Below, piece after piece: positions 1 to 12,552 of a DNA stretch of 64,000 nt. The position numbers and the translations under genes are program-made. Origin of the DNA: Spongilla lacustris (taxonomy: Eukaryota; Porifera; Demospongiae; Spongillida; Spongillidae). Location of the stretch: positions 7,589,584-7,653,583 of the forward strand of contig OX442420.1 of the NCBI GenBank assembly GCA_949361645.1, read 5' to 3'. The notes beneath the pieces were generated by a model that was not told the origin of the DNA, made no database searches, and saw only the letters and a program-made list of their open reading frames with translations. The number at the start of each line of letters is the position of its first letter. Position 1 is the first letter of the stretch.

Positions 1-518
1 TTTTTAGGTATTAATTGAGGTGCTCAAAATCATTTAAATTTTAAGATACTACAGGACAGGAGCAGGTACGTCAGCGATAGACAAAGATGAAAGTGAGTGG
101 CAGTGAAAATAATTATATTTACATCGGTATGCTATTTAAAAGAGCAGCATAAAATTGTGGATATACTGACATGCACTCAGTCGATAGACTGAAAAAGTAC
201 TAAAGTGTATACACAATAATTACGTATACTCTAAGATATAACTAGTAGAGGCGTTTGGACACGTATCTCTAAAGTTTGAGCATGTGGATCAGGTAGCTGT
301 ACCGCCTGTACGGCCGTAAAAAGTGCAAATTTTATTAACAAATTCAATAACGTACGACCGTGTGCACTCTTTTCGACGCAGAAAAAGTATAGAAACCAAA
401 CAGCATCATCCTTAAATACTTGCCAAACATGAGTGAACGGTGAATTTGAGCACATGCTGCTTTGAAACTTTCAAACTTTTGAAGTCACAAAACATCTTTT
501 TACCCACACGCATCGGTC
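1..518. other. non-coding flank, no gene recognised
   Basis: AT-rich sequence without a convincing exon. The short open frames here have no recognisable domain or splice context. It lies 3' of the ankyrin gene and may contain its 3' untranslated region. Confidence 0.4.
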
Positions 519-914
519 TCATAATAGTTCACCTTCGTTAATGAGGCAGCATTGGATAGCCGGCTGATCCGAAACATCTCTAGCCGTTTTCCCTTTCGCA
601 TCCCTAACCAGCGGATCCGCCATGTTTTTGATGAGAATTTTAACGCACTCTTCATGGCGCCCTTTGGCGGCAAGATGAAGCGCGGTCTGGCCGTCGTTCG
701 ATTTCGAATCGAGTTGCCCTCCTTTGGATAACAGATATTCCAAAACCAGGGCGTTACCACTTTCAGCTGCCAAGTGTATCAGAGTGCAGCCTCTGTCGGA
801 CGTGCGAGAGCTCAGAATGGCGTCAATGGTAACCCCAGAGGCAGAGCTTTCCATCTTGGCCAAAGATTCTTTCACTTCATCGAGATTGTCCCAGCTCCAC
901 AGCCTCGGGTCCAT
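519..914 (-). CDS. small ankyrin-repeat protein, single exon
   Basis: An open frame of 131 codons on the minus strand, starting at the ATG at 914 and ending at a TGA at 519-521. Two clear ankyrin repeats are visible. One contains TLIHLAAESGNALVLEYLL (about residues 44-62) and the next contains TALHLAAKGRHEECVKILI (about residues 77-95). A weaker third repeat follows (DAKGKTARDV). The GxTxLHLAA turn and helix pattern is diagnostic. Ankyrin repeats bind proteins and have no enzymatic activity, so a scaffold or adaptor role is inferred. The 40-residue N-terminus has no recognised domain. No intron is needed, but further exons on either side cannot be excluded because I could not compare it with a transcript. 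Confidence 0.7.
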   Translation of the reverse strand: MDPRLWSWDNLDEVKESLAKMESSASGVTIDAILSSRTSDRGCTLIHLAAESGNALVLEYLLSKGGQLDSKSNDGQTALHLAAKGRHEECVKILIKNMADPLVRDAKGKTARDVSDQPAIQCCLINEGELL

Positions 915-1086
915 ATTGCTGATATCGATGTTAAGCCTAGTATATTTAGTAACACAAATGATATACCTCCCACGGCCGTAACACTCGTAGGATTAAGTAA
1001 AATTTGTACCATGTAGACATCACAATTTCATTCATAGGTGCACGTCCCACCTTGCATGTAACGACGACCTAACTGGTGAGGCAAAC

Positions 1087-1665
1087 AACAAAATCGATTT
1101 TTCAGAATATGTTTCGTCGATTTGCCAGCCGAATACTTAGGTTATTCAGGTTTCCTGCAGCTCATTGAGTTATGGTTGTCACCTACGTGCCCTCAGCATA
1201 CAACCAGAGCTACCTACAAGCACATCCTCAGCACACCACAGCTACCTACATGTACACATCACTCCAGACACCCTCAACACACACAACACATCACGCCAGA
1301 CACCCCACAGCTACCCACATCGATATCACACCAGAGGTGAGATACGACTATAATCATATCACACCCCTCCCACACACACGCAAACAACAGCTACCGACAC
1401 ACCTTTAGCACAAAATCCAGTTACATCTACCCATCGCACCCGATGGCAAAAGAACAGAACCACATATAAAGCTTAGGCACCAGCCAGCAGCCATAGCTTC
1501 CATTTCACCATCCAGGAGTTTTGCGATCGCGGCTTGGAGTTACCAAAAGATCCGAGAGATCGCTGTAGGAAACAAGCACGCTGTCTGTACTAAAGACGTT
1601 TTGATTTGGAGTTGTCTAGATTTGTCGTCTTGAAGAGGGAGATGTGTTGGTTAGCTATAGTAAGT
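1087..1665. mobile_element. degraded fragment of the hAT-like element family
   Basis: This stretch resembles the inside of the two complete elements at 46371-47583 and 51239-52437. It shares the AAAATCGATTTTT motif, the phrase GCCAGCCGAATAC-TTAGGTTATTCAGG, the run of short CACATCACACCAGA-like direct repeats, and the GAAGAGGGAGAT block near the other end. The TAGGGTGTGTAACC termini are missing, so it is a truncated or older copy. The open frames across the CACA-rich part are repeat artefacts. Confidence 0.65.
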
Positions 1666-1690
1666 TCGTGTACATGTAATTGAAAAATCG

Positions 1691-3110
1691 GCCGGGTGAA
1701 ATAATCAGTTATAGTTTATACTCGTTTTTGGATATAGTTATTTGAAATGCATGTACTAGCTGCTAATGAACGCGATGAAAATCAACAATTTTATGGAGAA
1801 CATTAATTTCAATACTCCGATAAAAAGGTTGTTGTAGAAAGTGGTATGCATGCATGCATGTGTATTAAAAGTTCCTTTTTTTTAAATTAACATGTCAGGC
1901 ACTGTATATACTATATAGGATTTTTATTTATATATTGAAGCCCAGATTCATGTACATGTGAGTATTTTAATCACATAACTATAAATTTTTCTAATTTGTA
2001 TGTATAATTCACAGTGGTCATGATCAAATGTGCAGCATGATTCTGGATTACATTGTGTCAGTGAAAGCAAGCTAGATTAATCTAGAAAATATATGTAAAC
2101 TGGATGCAATGTATTGCATTTCTTCAGTGTCCCACCAAGATATTGTAGCCAGGTGGAGATCTAGCCAGCTTGATTAAGTTATTCACATCAGTTCTTTTCT
2201 GTGTTTAAAATGAGAAATGGTACCCTTAATAGGAAGGATATCAGAAATGGTACCCTTAATAGGAAGGATATCAGAAATGGTAGCCTTAAAATGGCGAGTC
2301 TTCATTTTTTGGTGTGCACTGAATATTGTGAGGATGTGCTATACTTAGAGGCACACAGTTGCCCGTTGGAATTATGTACTGTGTTAAAAAAACTTAAATG
2401 TACAAATGATGTCATTAGCAGCTGTGAACTACATGTTGATGCAATAAAATTGAACCAGAGTTAATTTATGCACACTGTATACTTTTCATCCACCATTACT
2501 GATCTTCACCTTTCTATATAAATTAACAAGTTAACCTCATCTGTCGAAATGGTCAGAATCGCTGGAAATTCAAACATTCATGGCCATTCAAGGAATACCA
2601 CTAGCAAAAAGCATCGCAACTCTGAACTTAATTGATACACAATCATCTTGATGCCGTATCAGTACTGTTTTGAGCCTTCAATCACTTGATCTCAGTTACA
2701 ACAGCAACATTACACACTTACCGAGGGCTTACTGAACTGTACACTCTTTGGTAGGTACTTCAAACCCCCCCGTAAAATGCACCCAAAAATTGAAGACCAC
2801 GTAACGGTGCAATTTTTGGCACGGGTTTTTCATTTCGAGAAGAGATTGTTGCCAAAGGAACCTACTGGTACGCTAAAAATGCTTTAGCAGGCTCGTGTGT
2901 GTGAATTATGTCAAAGCTAATACCTTTGGGTACATTTTGATACAGTATAAACGTGGGGAAAATGTGTACCGGGCAATGTACGTACCGCTCAAAAAGTCGA
3001 CCAATTCCATCGAGTGAATACGCACCTTATTTGTCACATGACATGTTTGGTATCAACTTTGACTCATTCTTTAAACACTGTACCGTTTATTACGAGAGTT
3101 TCACGTGTTT
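1691..3110. other. non-coding stretch with a small 30-bp tandem repeat
   Basis: No gene recognised. At 2213-2290 a 30-bp unit (TACCCTTAATAGGAAGGATA then TCAGAAATGG) is present about 2.3 times. Because 30 is a multiple of three it keeps a short open frame (2201-2464) open. That frame has no recognisable domain, so I do not call it a gene. Confidence 0.4.
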
Positions 3111-3119
3111 TGGTGTTGG

Positions 3120-3400
3120 CGCAACAGGGGCGGACGGAGGAATTTGGGGAGGGGGGTGTCCAATATGAATTTGATGAAGGGGCGGGGCAGGAGGTGACGC
3201 TTCCTCGGGGTCTGGGGCTGAACCCCAGAATTTTTTGTATCACAAGGAGTGTTATTATCGAAAAGATTTATTAGCCACGCCGATAGTGAATTACTTAACG
3301 GTATTTGTCCACATACGTGCGTCCCCATGCGATATGCACGCATCAATGACATCATATATATCGGGGTCTTGGGCGCAGCCCCAGAAGCTGGAGCGTTTCA
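3120..3400. mobile_element. possible transposon remnant with CAGGGGCGGA-type end
   Basis: The sequence AACAGGGGCGGACGGAGGAA followed by a G-rich stretch, and two hairpin-like motifs of the form GGGGCTGAACCCC (near 3205-3232) and GGGCGCAGCCCC (near 3370-3385), resemble ends of small non-autonomous DNA transposons. A similar GGGGGGTGTCCGGACACCC plus CCGCCTCTG motif occurs at 4597-4637. No second terminus or target duplication was identified for either, so the family is uncertain. Confidence 0.3.
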
Positions 3401-3824
3401 TACAATATTAGCGATCTCGAAGTCGAAATAGTTTAAAAATAGACAGGTGCTGGACAAATTAAAACAACGTATTTAGTGCTCTCAAACAGGCCTGGCCTAT
3501 TAGATTTCTACACTTTAATTGCTGCTAATTATATAGGAACTAACTTATTATGCCTATATGTATAGATGAGTACAATCATCATGTAGGTTCGAAGCGAAAA
3601 CAAAACACTAACTATTAAGTAACATTTTTGGTTACTATACAAAGTGAGTTTCTCAGTCCTGTGCACAACTGACCATGCTAAAGAACTCCATTATTCGCAT
3701 GACTTCTCTAATGCACCACACACATGTTAATCACATGGAACAGGCATTTATATCCCACATCATGCATGATCAATGAAGCACATCATGCTAAAAGGGTTGA
3801 GAATTGCTGGCCAGTTTATTCCCT

Positions 3825-3865
<41 letters not shown>

Positions 3866-6800
3866 ACTCCCCACCCACTACCCCTTCATCCATAAAAAGG
3901 GTTGCTTGTTGCAACAATATGTGACAGGGTATATGTAATGTGGAACACGACACTGAAATGTGCTTGGGCCTATACTGCCCTATATGTGATCAAGCAGTTT
4001 ACATTTATAATGCTACATGACGGTATAGATTTGAATACCATAATACATACTGCCTATAACACACACAATCAGTAATTTAAATAGCTTTCTATAACTGAGT
4101 CAGGGCGCGCAAAATCAGTTAAAGCACACATATAGAGTTAAAAATTAGGATGATCATGATATACATTGTATATAACGCCATAATGTACAATTGCTGGTGC
4201 ATGCATGATGCGACATTCTTCTTGCATTAATTAAGCCTGTCACGTCAGGGTTTGACCTGCCAGGCCAAGTGGACAGTACGGCCTGGCAGGCCGACCTGTC
4301 ATGCAGGTCGTGTTGGCCTTTGGCAACCCTGATCCAGCCTTTTGCAAAATGTGTAAACTAGTTCGGCGGGCCTTACTACCGCGTTTGGTCAATCATATCT
4401 TTAAGAATTTTACGTTATTCCAATTCAAGGCAAATAAAATTCTGCTTGGTGAGTATAAGGCTATACATTTACGTATCGGTTCGATTGCATGCACACTGGT
4501 GTATATGGGGTGACGAAATCGCATACGGTACTATACATGTAATTGCATTCATATGTGCGCGATGTGGGCTAATTATATTCATCAATGGTTCCAAGGGGGG
4601 TGTCCGGACACCCTGGACTCCCCCCCCTGTATCCGCCTCTGCGCAAGGTGTTTCCCAGATGGCGCCAAATTTACCTATTTAATAGCCGCCATTTTGTCAC
4701 ATAGATTGATACTGCGTACATGTATTGCTGGAGCATTGTTTAGAACTAAGATACACAAAGTACCGAACGATAATTTACCATTCCAGAGAAAGATTTTGAC
4801 CTTACATGTACCTACCATTCCTTCGGCCTTAAAGGCATTCAAGGACTTCGTTCAGTGGTTATTTATGGAGCGTTATAAATAAGACAGACATGAATGATGG
4901 TATACCATTCTTTAATTACCATTTATAAGCAAATGACGTGCGTACTTTCCAGGGCACCACTAGATCAAATATGTCACTTGACAGTTCGGAATTGGGAAAA
5001 ACTAGTATGATCTTTGCCAGATCATGAATCTGATGTTCTCATCAATCCAGTATCATCATCTTTGATTCATCCAGGGTGTCCATTGTGGCAAAGAATATAG
5101 TGTGCAAACCAATTCAAGAATACCTTATTTTAAAAAACACTGCATTCCGAGTGTAGCAAGTGTGCAAACAGAAGAACAAGTTTTGACAAAACTCATGATG
5201 ACCTCAGAAAGAATAAATTCAACCCCAGATGGGATGAGAGCTTCCTCACAGTTTCAATAGAAAATACATCACCTCAATAAAATATATATTGAACAGAAAA
5301 TAAACCATCACAAAGCCAGTGGAAAACAATGCTACATGTACATTGAAAAAATATCAGCTGTTTAGAAGAGGATGATGTTGCTGCCAATGAAATGCCAAAG
5401 AAATATCAGTCAAGTCTGAAGTAAATTTACCAAGTTGAAGCTGCTCTGGAAGCCACCAGTGATGTACATGTATACTTGCTTCCGATGTTAAGCCAGAGTT
5501 CAAAAGTGACTGTTACTTGTACATGTACTGGGTCCCAAATGAGACCGGCTAAAGATGATGAAGAAAATGAAATCAAATCAGCTACTAGTTGATTATATGA
5601 TCATGAGCTTTGTGACCACTTTTGTCTTAGTGTGTTTGCTATATTACGTATATAGAAGTGCTCTCTACTCCTATTTTGTCATGCAAATAATTGTTGTAAA
5701 TAAACATTGTATAATAAACAGAATTAGATACCAATAGCCTTTATAGGGTCAGAAAGTTAATTTGGGAACTTTTAGTGATGATGTATATATACCTCACAGT
5801 ACTACATCGTTTAAAACCATAACCGTGCCAATTTTTGTTTACCGCTCCTATTGACTACCGCGTCTCTTTTTTTTTTAGCTACAAACCATCCATTATTGTT
5901 CATAATATGAACGATATCTACACATATGATATACCATTATACTGCATTTCTCACGCTCTTTCCAGCTATACTAATTTTGTAACTTAAAAACTTATTTCAA
6001 AAATTCTTGTAAAGTACCTATCTTTGGTCTAACAAAGCTAATTGATCCGCTGAGGAGAATTCACTAACAGGGATTGAACACCAGCCAGTCTGGCATTAAA
6101 CAGCTTACTGATCGGCATCTTTATATGTATTACCTTTGGCACTTGCATACTCCATTTTATACCGGTATTTAGCCGCTTCATTGCATACACTTTGAAAGCA
6201 TCGGTGTCTATATATATAATCATAATTATAATTATAATCATAAATATAATTATATTATTAAAAAAAAAAAAAGCAATTAGCCTGGAATGGGACTGAGTGG
6301 AAAGTGGGTGTGGCCCCCCCCCCCCCCCCCCCCCCCCCATCCCCCCAAGTGTCGGCGCTCATTTAACAGACCATCAGTGCAGTCTGGTCGATCCGTATAT
6401 ATGACTGCATGCACTACATTGTTTGTTTAATTTCTGACGGTCCTGGCACCGAATCAATCGGATGAATGACTCCCGAAACAGTGCATTGCGTATTAAATCG
6501 TGTTAGGTGCAGCGGAAAACGTTTGAATTAACAGTATAGGCATCAATTTTGTAATATCAACGATTAATTATTGAAAACTGAATTTACGACGGGCCGAGGG
6601 AAGGTCAAAGGTCAGATGATTATCGCAGTGTGATATATCACGGGCGTCGCCGGGTGTAGTTATGTAACTTACGTCATATGCGTGTTGCTGTTAGCTATTA
6701 ATATGTACCACGTGAATAAATTATGCGTGTTTCACTGAAAAACAATAGCCAATAGCATATTAGAACCCGCAGCTTGCTCGCGAAAATGTTCCTGTCGGGT

Positions 6801-8476
6801 ATAATATGCTTGAAACGTTAAACACGTATAATTCCCATTGAATTATACCATTGTGGCATTACATAATTGGAACCGCACCTGGCCTGAACGACTTCTGTAA
6901 ATTAGGCCATAGATAAAATATTATCTATGATTAGGCCTACTAGCAACGCATGCACCATCAAACCTAAGTGCAGCAGCGTTTCGCGTGTCTAGTGTTGGCC
7001 GTATATATATGTATATTATATATATATATATAAGTCTTAATGATTCATAGGCGTAGGAAGCGGGGGGGGGGGGGGGGGGGGGGGGGGCAAGGGGGGCTAA
7101 TGCCCCCTCACTTTTAATCTTGGGGGGGGCTTAGCCCCCCCACTTTTTGTGCATATATTTATGAATAAAATTATACTAATCGGCGAATAGCAATTGCAAG
7201 ATCATTGGCGACAATTATAGCAGAAAGCAGCGGCTGATTATTCAAATTTGTCCGTTTTTGGAACGGAATCTATCGGATGAAGCATTTAATTTGTTATTTT
7301 TGTAAATCACCAACGTAGGCGGCCTACGGCCTAGCTGACGCTAGCCCCTCGATGGTACATGGCTGCTCTCACTTCCATCGAAGACCCTATGCGGCGTGTG
7401 ATGCCACGATTACGACTTAACGCAATAATGTAGAATTCTCCAGAAACGAGCGTCTCATACCGCTGGCCATTATGGACACTCGAATTTCAAGTGCGTACTG
7501 ACAAAAGTATTAAGTTGTAGAGGATCTACATTGTTGTAAGAATCCCTTACACCAAATAATTTGAAAACAACGTGAGTTATACGTCCTTTTCCGTGGATAT
7601 TCTGAATTGATCGATTTAATTGCAGCACAGCTAGGTTCTTTAGTATAGACTGACATTGAAATTACTATGCCGAAGGCAGCAAATGTGCAGCAAAAATGCT
7701 GCACATGCACAAAAGATGTTGACAGCCTACAGGATATTGAAAACAGATGCAAATTTTGTAACTGAGATGAAGAAAATGGATGACATAATCTGATGCTTGG
7801 TATGTCAGTTGTAATACTTCTTATAGCATATATAACTGATCTGCTGTTGCTGTCAATGATGCAGGAACTTTATCTACCTCTGAAAACAGTGCTGATCTCT
7901 TATATTATTAATTAACACTATATCAATCAACAGCAACAGCAGAACGGTCCTTTTCTACATGCACTATAAGAAAGATTAAAACAGAAAGACTTATTAAAAC
8001 ATGTAATGACATTAATAAAAAGGACATATATATATATAAGAAGAGAGCGCGGAGGCACTACCGCACTAGTTAGACTTAGTGGCTTTATAGCAAAAGACTT
8101 TATATTTAGCTTGTAGTTTTCTAACAGAGATTCCATCTTCACTGTTGTCATGAATTGAAATCGTGCGCGCGTCGAAGAAATGTTTTTGTAATGTGCATGC
8201 AATCGCACGATCGTGGTTGAACAATGTCGCTGCTCTGCATCTCAATCCGATTATCCACTGGATAACACTGTTTGAAATTGTCTTAAGACCAGTCTCAACG
8301 TACCGCTTGGGACAGTCTAGCGGTCTGTCTTAATTACCTCATGACCGCGCGCGCATGGGGATTGCCACGCACGGTAATATTGACCGAGTTTTCGAACTGG
8401 CGCCCCCGCGCTTTGTATGATTTAGGCTCGCGGCAGGTGGGGCCTGTGAGTCGGGCCATGCAGGCCACCAGGCAAT
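3401..8476. other. 5-kb non-coding stretch with homopolymers and repeat debris
   Basis: No convincing exon was seen on either strand. It holds a 40-base poly-C run (3826-3865), a 25-base poly-C run (6314-6338), a 26-base poly-G run (7062-7087), an AT-rich tract near 6210-6270 and a TATA dinucleotide tract near 7000-7032. The G/C-rich block at 7052-7150 starts with GGCGTAGGAAG. A related motif, CTTCCTACGCC-like TTCCTACGCC, occurs at 19624-19634, next to a CCCCCCTCACTTTTTG block. Confidence 0.4.
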
Positions 8477-8541
8477 AGACAAGTTCAGGAATTTTGATTA
8501 AAAATTCTGATTGCTACGTGACGTCACGTCCGGAGTACACG
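8477..8541 (+). repeat. left terminal inverted repeat of the ISL2EU-type element
   Basis: It pairs with 19498-19562 in reverse complement. The outer 19 bases match perfectly and the inner TACGTGACGTCACGTCCGGA block also matches, with divergence between the two blocks. Confidence 0.8.
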
Positions 8542-8601
8542 TTGTAGCTTGAGTCCTATGCCAAACTGCACACATAAGCCTTAGTAAAGTTTCTGAGGGT
8601 A

Positions 8602-10554
8602 ATGTATTCAAGTTTTTTAAAAATCTCACTTGTTTACACTCGCAAAAATAGTATGCAATCATCTTCGTCAAGAGTCAATTCCAGCATAACGCTTTGTGAA
8701 GACGACATTCCTGGTGCTGCGCAGCCTGAACCGTTAGAGAGTCACAACGTAGCAGCACTCAAATGGTGGCTTCTATGCCGTGGAATAAAAGTCAAATAAT
8801 GTTATAGGAAAAAGGATATAATAGAAAGAATCAGGGAAGCTATTACAAGCGGAGCAGAAATTATAGACGTAGATGGTTCATACCTGGCTCGAAAACAGCA
8901 GCAGCTGCTTTGGAAAGTAGTGGCGAGTGTACTGATTCCTTTATTGACGTCAGGCTACCGGTATCTGGTTGGGAGGTTATTTCAACTGAGAATTATCAAA
9001 CATTCTCAAACAAGATGCCTACAGTGACCCTGGGTAATGATATGAATGTGCATGCCTTGATAGTTAATAATTGCTTTTTCTCATGATTAGGAATTCTGTA
9101 TGAGTATCTTGCAAAAGGTGTTGGCCGGTCGCAAGAAACAGGAACATTCAGAGCAATCTCAAGGGGCTACAACCACTGGGCATCAGGAAAGATAGACAAG
9201 ATTGAAATAAACACACGGCATCCTAAATTTTGTCATGTGCAATCTACAATGAAGCCATCAATGAAAGCAGGCAAATACAGAGTATATCTTCTACTCAGCC
9301 ATGTAGAAAGCCTGGCATCTATTCAAAAGGCTACCTGTGAATGCCCTGCAGGGTAAGTTGACAGATATAAGATCAAGAATATCAGTGCAGATGACTTGTT
9401 TTCTCCTCAAATAGAAAATCAGCCTCCTGCACACATACATCGGCATTGCTACATGCTCTAGTTACCATAACATCAATGCCTGTTTATGGACCTCAACAAG
9501 CACTGTCAGAAGAAATGAGCAAAGACAAGGAACTACCAGTCACATCATATCCTTGTAAGTGGAATGTTCCTCATACATGAAAAGTTAGCACTTTAAGAGT
9601 ATCTGAAATACATTTTGAGAAACACGATTATAGGGTGAAGAAAGCGAAGTATACAAGTGTGCATGATTTTGACCCAAGGCCAATTCAGTACAGGGGTACA
9701 GCTCAAACACAGCTTGAAACCTTTTTAAGTAAAATGAAAGGAAAAGAGTTGGGTGTTTCTTTGCTTTTTGATTTACCTAACAAGCAACAGCTAGAAGAAT
9801 CCATTGGTCAGTTCAAATTGAGCTTGTCTTTACCAGAGGAAAAGATAAAGGAGATAGAGATCAATACACGAGACCAACGCAACTCACCATTGTGGTTTTT
9901 GTCTCGAAAGTATCGATTGACAGCATCCACTTTTGGAGAGATTTACCACCGTAGGCCAGACACACCTCCTGATTGCATTGTTCTTAGACTTTTGAAAGGT
10001 AAGCAGTTTTCAAGTCCTGCTTTGGAATGGGAAATTCAAAATGAGCATTTGGCGGTTCAAGCCTATATAGCTTATCAGCAGCTAAATGGTCACCTTAAAT
10101 TGTCTGTTGACCCTGTTGGGTTCCTCATTAGCAAGACACATCCATTCCTTGGTGCTTCTCCAGATGGCAGTGTTTATGATCCAATAACTGAAGATTTATA
10201 TTTGGATATCTTGAGATAAATTGCCCCTATACACATCGCAATCTTACACCTAATGAAACAAGTCAAGATAAGTCATTTTATTGTTCTTCCCTTGACAACT
10301 AAACTGTCACTCTGAAGGCGAGTAGTAACTATTATTGTCAAGTTCAAGGACAAATGGCAGTTGGAAAAAGGAACTGGTGTGACTTTGTTGTACATACAAC
10401 AAAAGGCATTAGTGTTGAACGGATCAAATTCAACCCTGAGTATTGGGCTGAAGTACTAGCCAAACTAACAGAGTTTTATGACAAGTGTTATGCTCCTGAA
10501 CTGATAAGTCCTGTACATGTTCTCAAACAGACTGTAAGGGATCTAAGATCATAA
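8602..10554 (+). pseudogene. YqaJ-type nuclease of the ISL2EU element (SAP-like, SWIM, YqaJ), broken
   Basis: Fragments in order: a SAP-like region (8602-8880, interrupted by a TAA at 8797-8799), a segment around 9080-9355 ending in a SWIM-like CECPAG motif, its partner SCTHTSALLHALV after a short intron-like gap (about 9415-9460), and a YqaJ exonuclease core at 9635-10219 with RLTASTFGEI and LGASPDGSV. The tail at 10354-10554 carries QVQGQMAVGKRNWCDFVVHT. YqaJ proteins resemble lambda exonuclease and need an acidic residue plus an ExK motif. Here the expected LEIKCP reads GYLEINCP in the shifted frame, so the lysine is changed, and a frameshift falls at the same place. It therefore looks dead. 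Its partner is the THAP transposase on the other strand. Confidence 0.8.
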
Positions 10555-10669
10555 TGGTACCTGTTATTACCAAATCAGCAGAATGAAGAAACATGACCTG
10601 CATTAAACTCTAACTAATATTAAGTCACCACACAATCATTAATTTTCATATACAACTGATGTGTGCACT

Positions 10670-11732
10670 TCAATCATCACTTTCTGAACCTGAACTACAA
10701 TTGTCATCTATATTCTGAAAGTATTCCTCCACTTGTGTGTCCTCTTTTTCAGTTTGCATTGAAGGTGATATAAGAGCTGGTTGAAAGTTGGTAAGCCATG
10801 CACAAACACTAACAATGTGATTAGCGAGTCGAATCATAGACAGTCGAATCTCCTCCTTTAAAATAAAATAGCTCTTTATTCTACAAATAGCTCGCTCAAC
10901 ATGAATGCGAAGTGATGCAATACTCCTTCCTTTCGTTACATCATCTGCAGATAGTTGTTGATAACCTGACAGAAAAGGTGGAATATTCAAATCAATCCCA
11001 ATTGCCTTCAGCTGATCTTCAATAGTGAAGCCTTTATCTGCCATTATAGATATCCCATTCTTTCCTTCTAGCTTTTGCAGGAATCCTGAAATCCTAGTTA
11101 ATTCCACATCAGATATTGATCCAACATACAATGCATGGTGAAATGTAACTAATGACTCCATTAGGAGTACAAGCAACTAGGAACTTTGCAGTGTTATGGT
11201 GCTTATACTGGCTCCATGTTGATGCCTGCAAATGTAGATCGGAAGGTGTTTGGATGAATAGCTCGCTTCCATCAATGATAGCAAATGTATTAGGATATTT
11301 TCCTTGAAAAGCATCTGGTAATGTACCAGCAACCTTAGCAGGACTAGGCATCCACTCGATCTCATTTAGGTGCTGATATAGAAAACAAATCCATGTTGTA
11401 ATATATTTAGATACTAACGATTTAGGTATTCCAAACTGCACAGCCAGATCAAAGTTGCGAAGATTCAACTTGAGTTTAATTAATGTTAAAAAGAATTGAT
11501 TGATAGGATCCAGTTTTGTTCTAGTAGATCCATGCAGCTTTCTTTGAGGATCCTTCCAATACATGAGAGTTGAGACGGAGGGTCCCAAAAAATCAAAGAA
11601 TGCCAACAAAACCTCATACGAATCAAACCCAGTGTACAGTTTCACATACTTATCATTCCTAGCAATGTCTGAAATTCTGAAATACACTCTTACATCAGTA
11701 AGTGCCTTCACCTTGCTTTTAAGTTCATCATT
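10670..11732 (-). pseudogene. DDE_Tnp_4-type transposase, C-terminal part, with frameshift
   Basis: This is the catalytic part of the ISL2EU transposase on the minus strand. The first frame (11735 down to about 11130) holds FAIIDGSELFIQTPSD with the first catalytic Asp, then TWSQYKHHNTAKFLVACTPNG. A one-base frameshift near 11110-11175 moves reading to the second frame. That frame holds YVGSISDVELT with the second Asp, MADKGF, and RIHVERAICRIKSYFIL with the catalytic Glu. An acidic tail ends at 10670. The N-terminal coiled-coil start NDELKSKVKAL lies right at the border of the nested element, and the matching THAP half sits at 19006-19461. In the intact family this enzyme cuts and rejoins the element ends. 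Confidence 0.88.
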
Positions 11733-11849
11733 CATATGGAGAAATCAACGGACACGAAAGTTGCGGTTTGTGGATTTCATTCCGCGGTACGTTCCATAGA
11801 GAATGTATGGCGTTTTTACTAACTTGATTATTATTTACTTAACTAACGG

Positions 11850-12260
11850 ACCTGCAACTTTTGCCACCCTCTAATACTACTCTAAATGATGTTTAAATGT
11901 AGGCAATTTCAAATTTTATACCTTGTATCGTCCAAAATTCTGGGACCATTTCTGAAAATATGATATTCCATAGACTTGTACAGAAAATGGAAAAAAATCA
12001 TGCTAATTAAGATATTCCATTAGTTATAACTAATGAACAGAGGGGGGTTAGAACTTTTGCCACCCTCTGAAACAATTCTACAACTATCCAAATAATATAA
12101 TATATGAAAAAAAGTGGATGTTGTCGTGAAGAATTTGGGGACCATTTTTAAAAATAGTAAATCAGTTTTGGTGCAATAAGGCGCCATTTTTAAATGGCGT
12201 TTCTATGTGTTGCCATAGATATTTAGTAAAATCAAGGATATTCCATAGTTAATAAAATGA
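11850..12260. repeat. two diverged internal copies of a ~190-bp subterminal unit
   Basis: The phrase TTTTGCCACCCTCT occurs near 11859 and again near 12056. Each is followed by a similar run ending in GGACCATTT (11942-11950 and 12141-12149). The same pair occurs inverted in the right copy (about 35400-35770). These look like subterminal repeats of the nested element. Confidence 0.6.
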
Positions 12261-12552
12261 GACTAGGACATGCCAGCATTTTGCAAAGCTGGAGTCGAGC
12301 AGAGGGCGTGGTGGGCCAGGTGCCGCCCCGTGCCGGGGGTAACTACTAGTACATGCCATGGAATACTAAAAGCTTCGAGTCTGTGTTTTCTGCAAGACAG
12401 ATCGATGTATTGAAATGATGTTAGGCTGCTTACCTCGACCGGCTGCTCAGACAAGAGATGTAGGCATACACGTAGCTGTAGCTGGATCTGAGCTATCCGA
12501 GTGCATCCTGAGGTCTACAGTGGCGACGAGGGTGCATGGGATAGCTAAGAAG

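Noticed and set aside
2201..2464. Possible 87-residue protein with RNGTLNRKDI repeats
   Set aside because: Held open by a 30-bp tandem repeat; no domain, no splice signals and no neighbour support.
4553..4882. 109-residue frame
   Set aside because: Begins within a C-rich transposon-like block, has no recognisable domain and no supporting context.
7510..8208. Two minus-strand frames of 80 and 93 residues
   Set aside because: Cys-rich by composition only; no motif spacing or splice borders were convincing.
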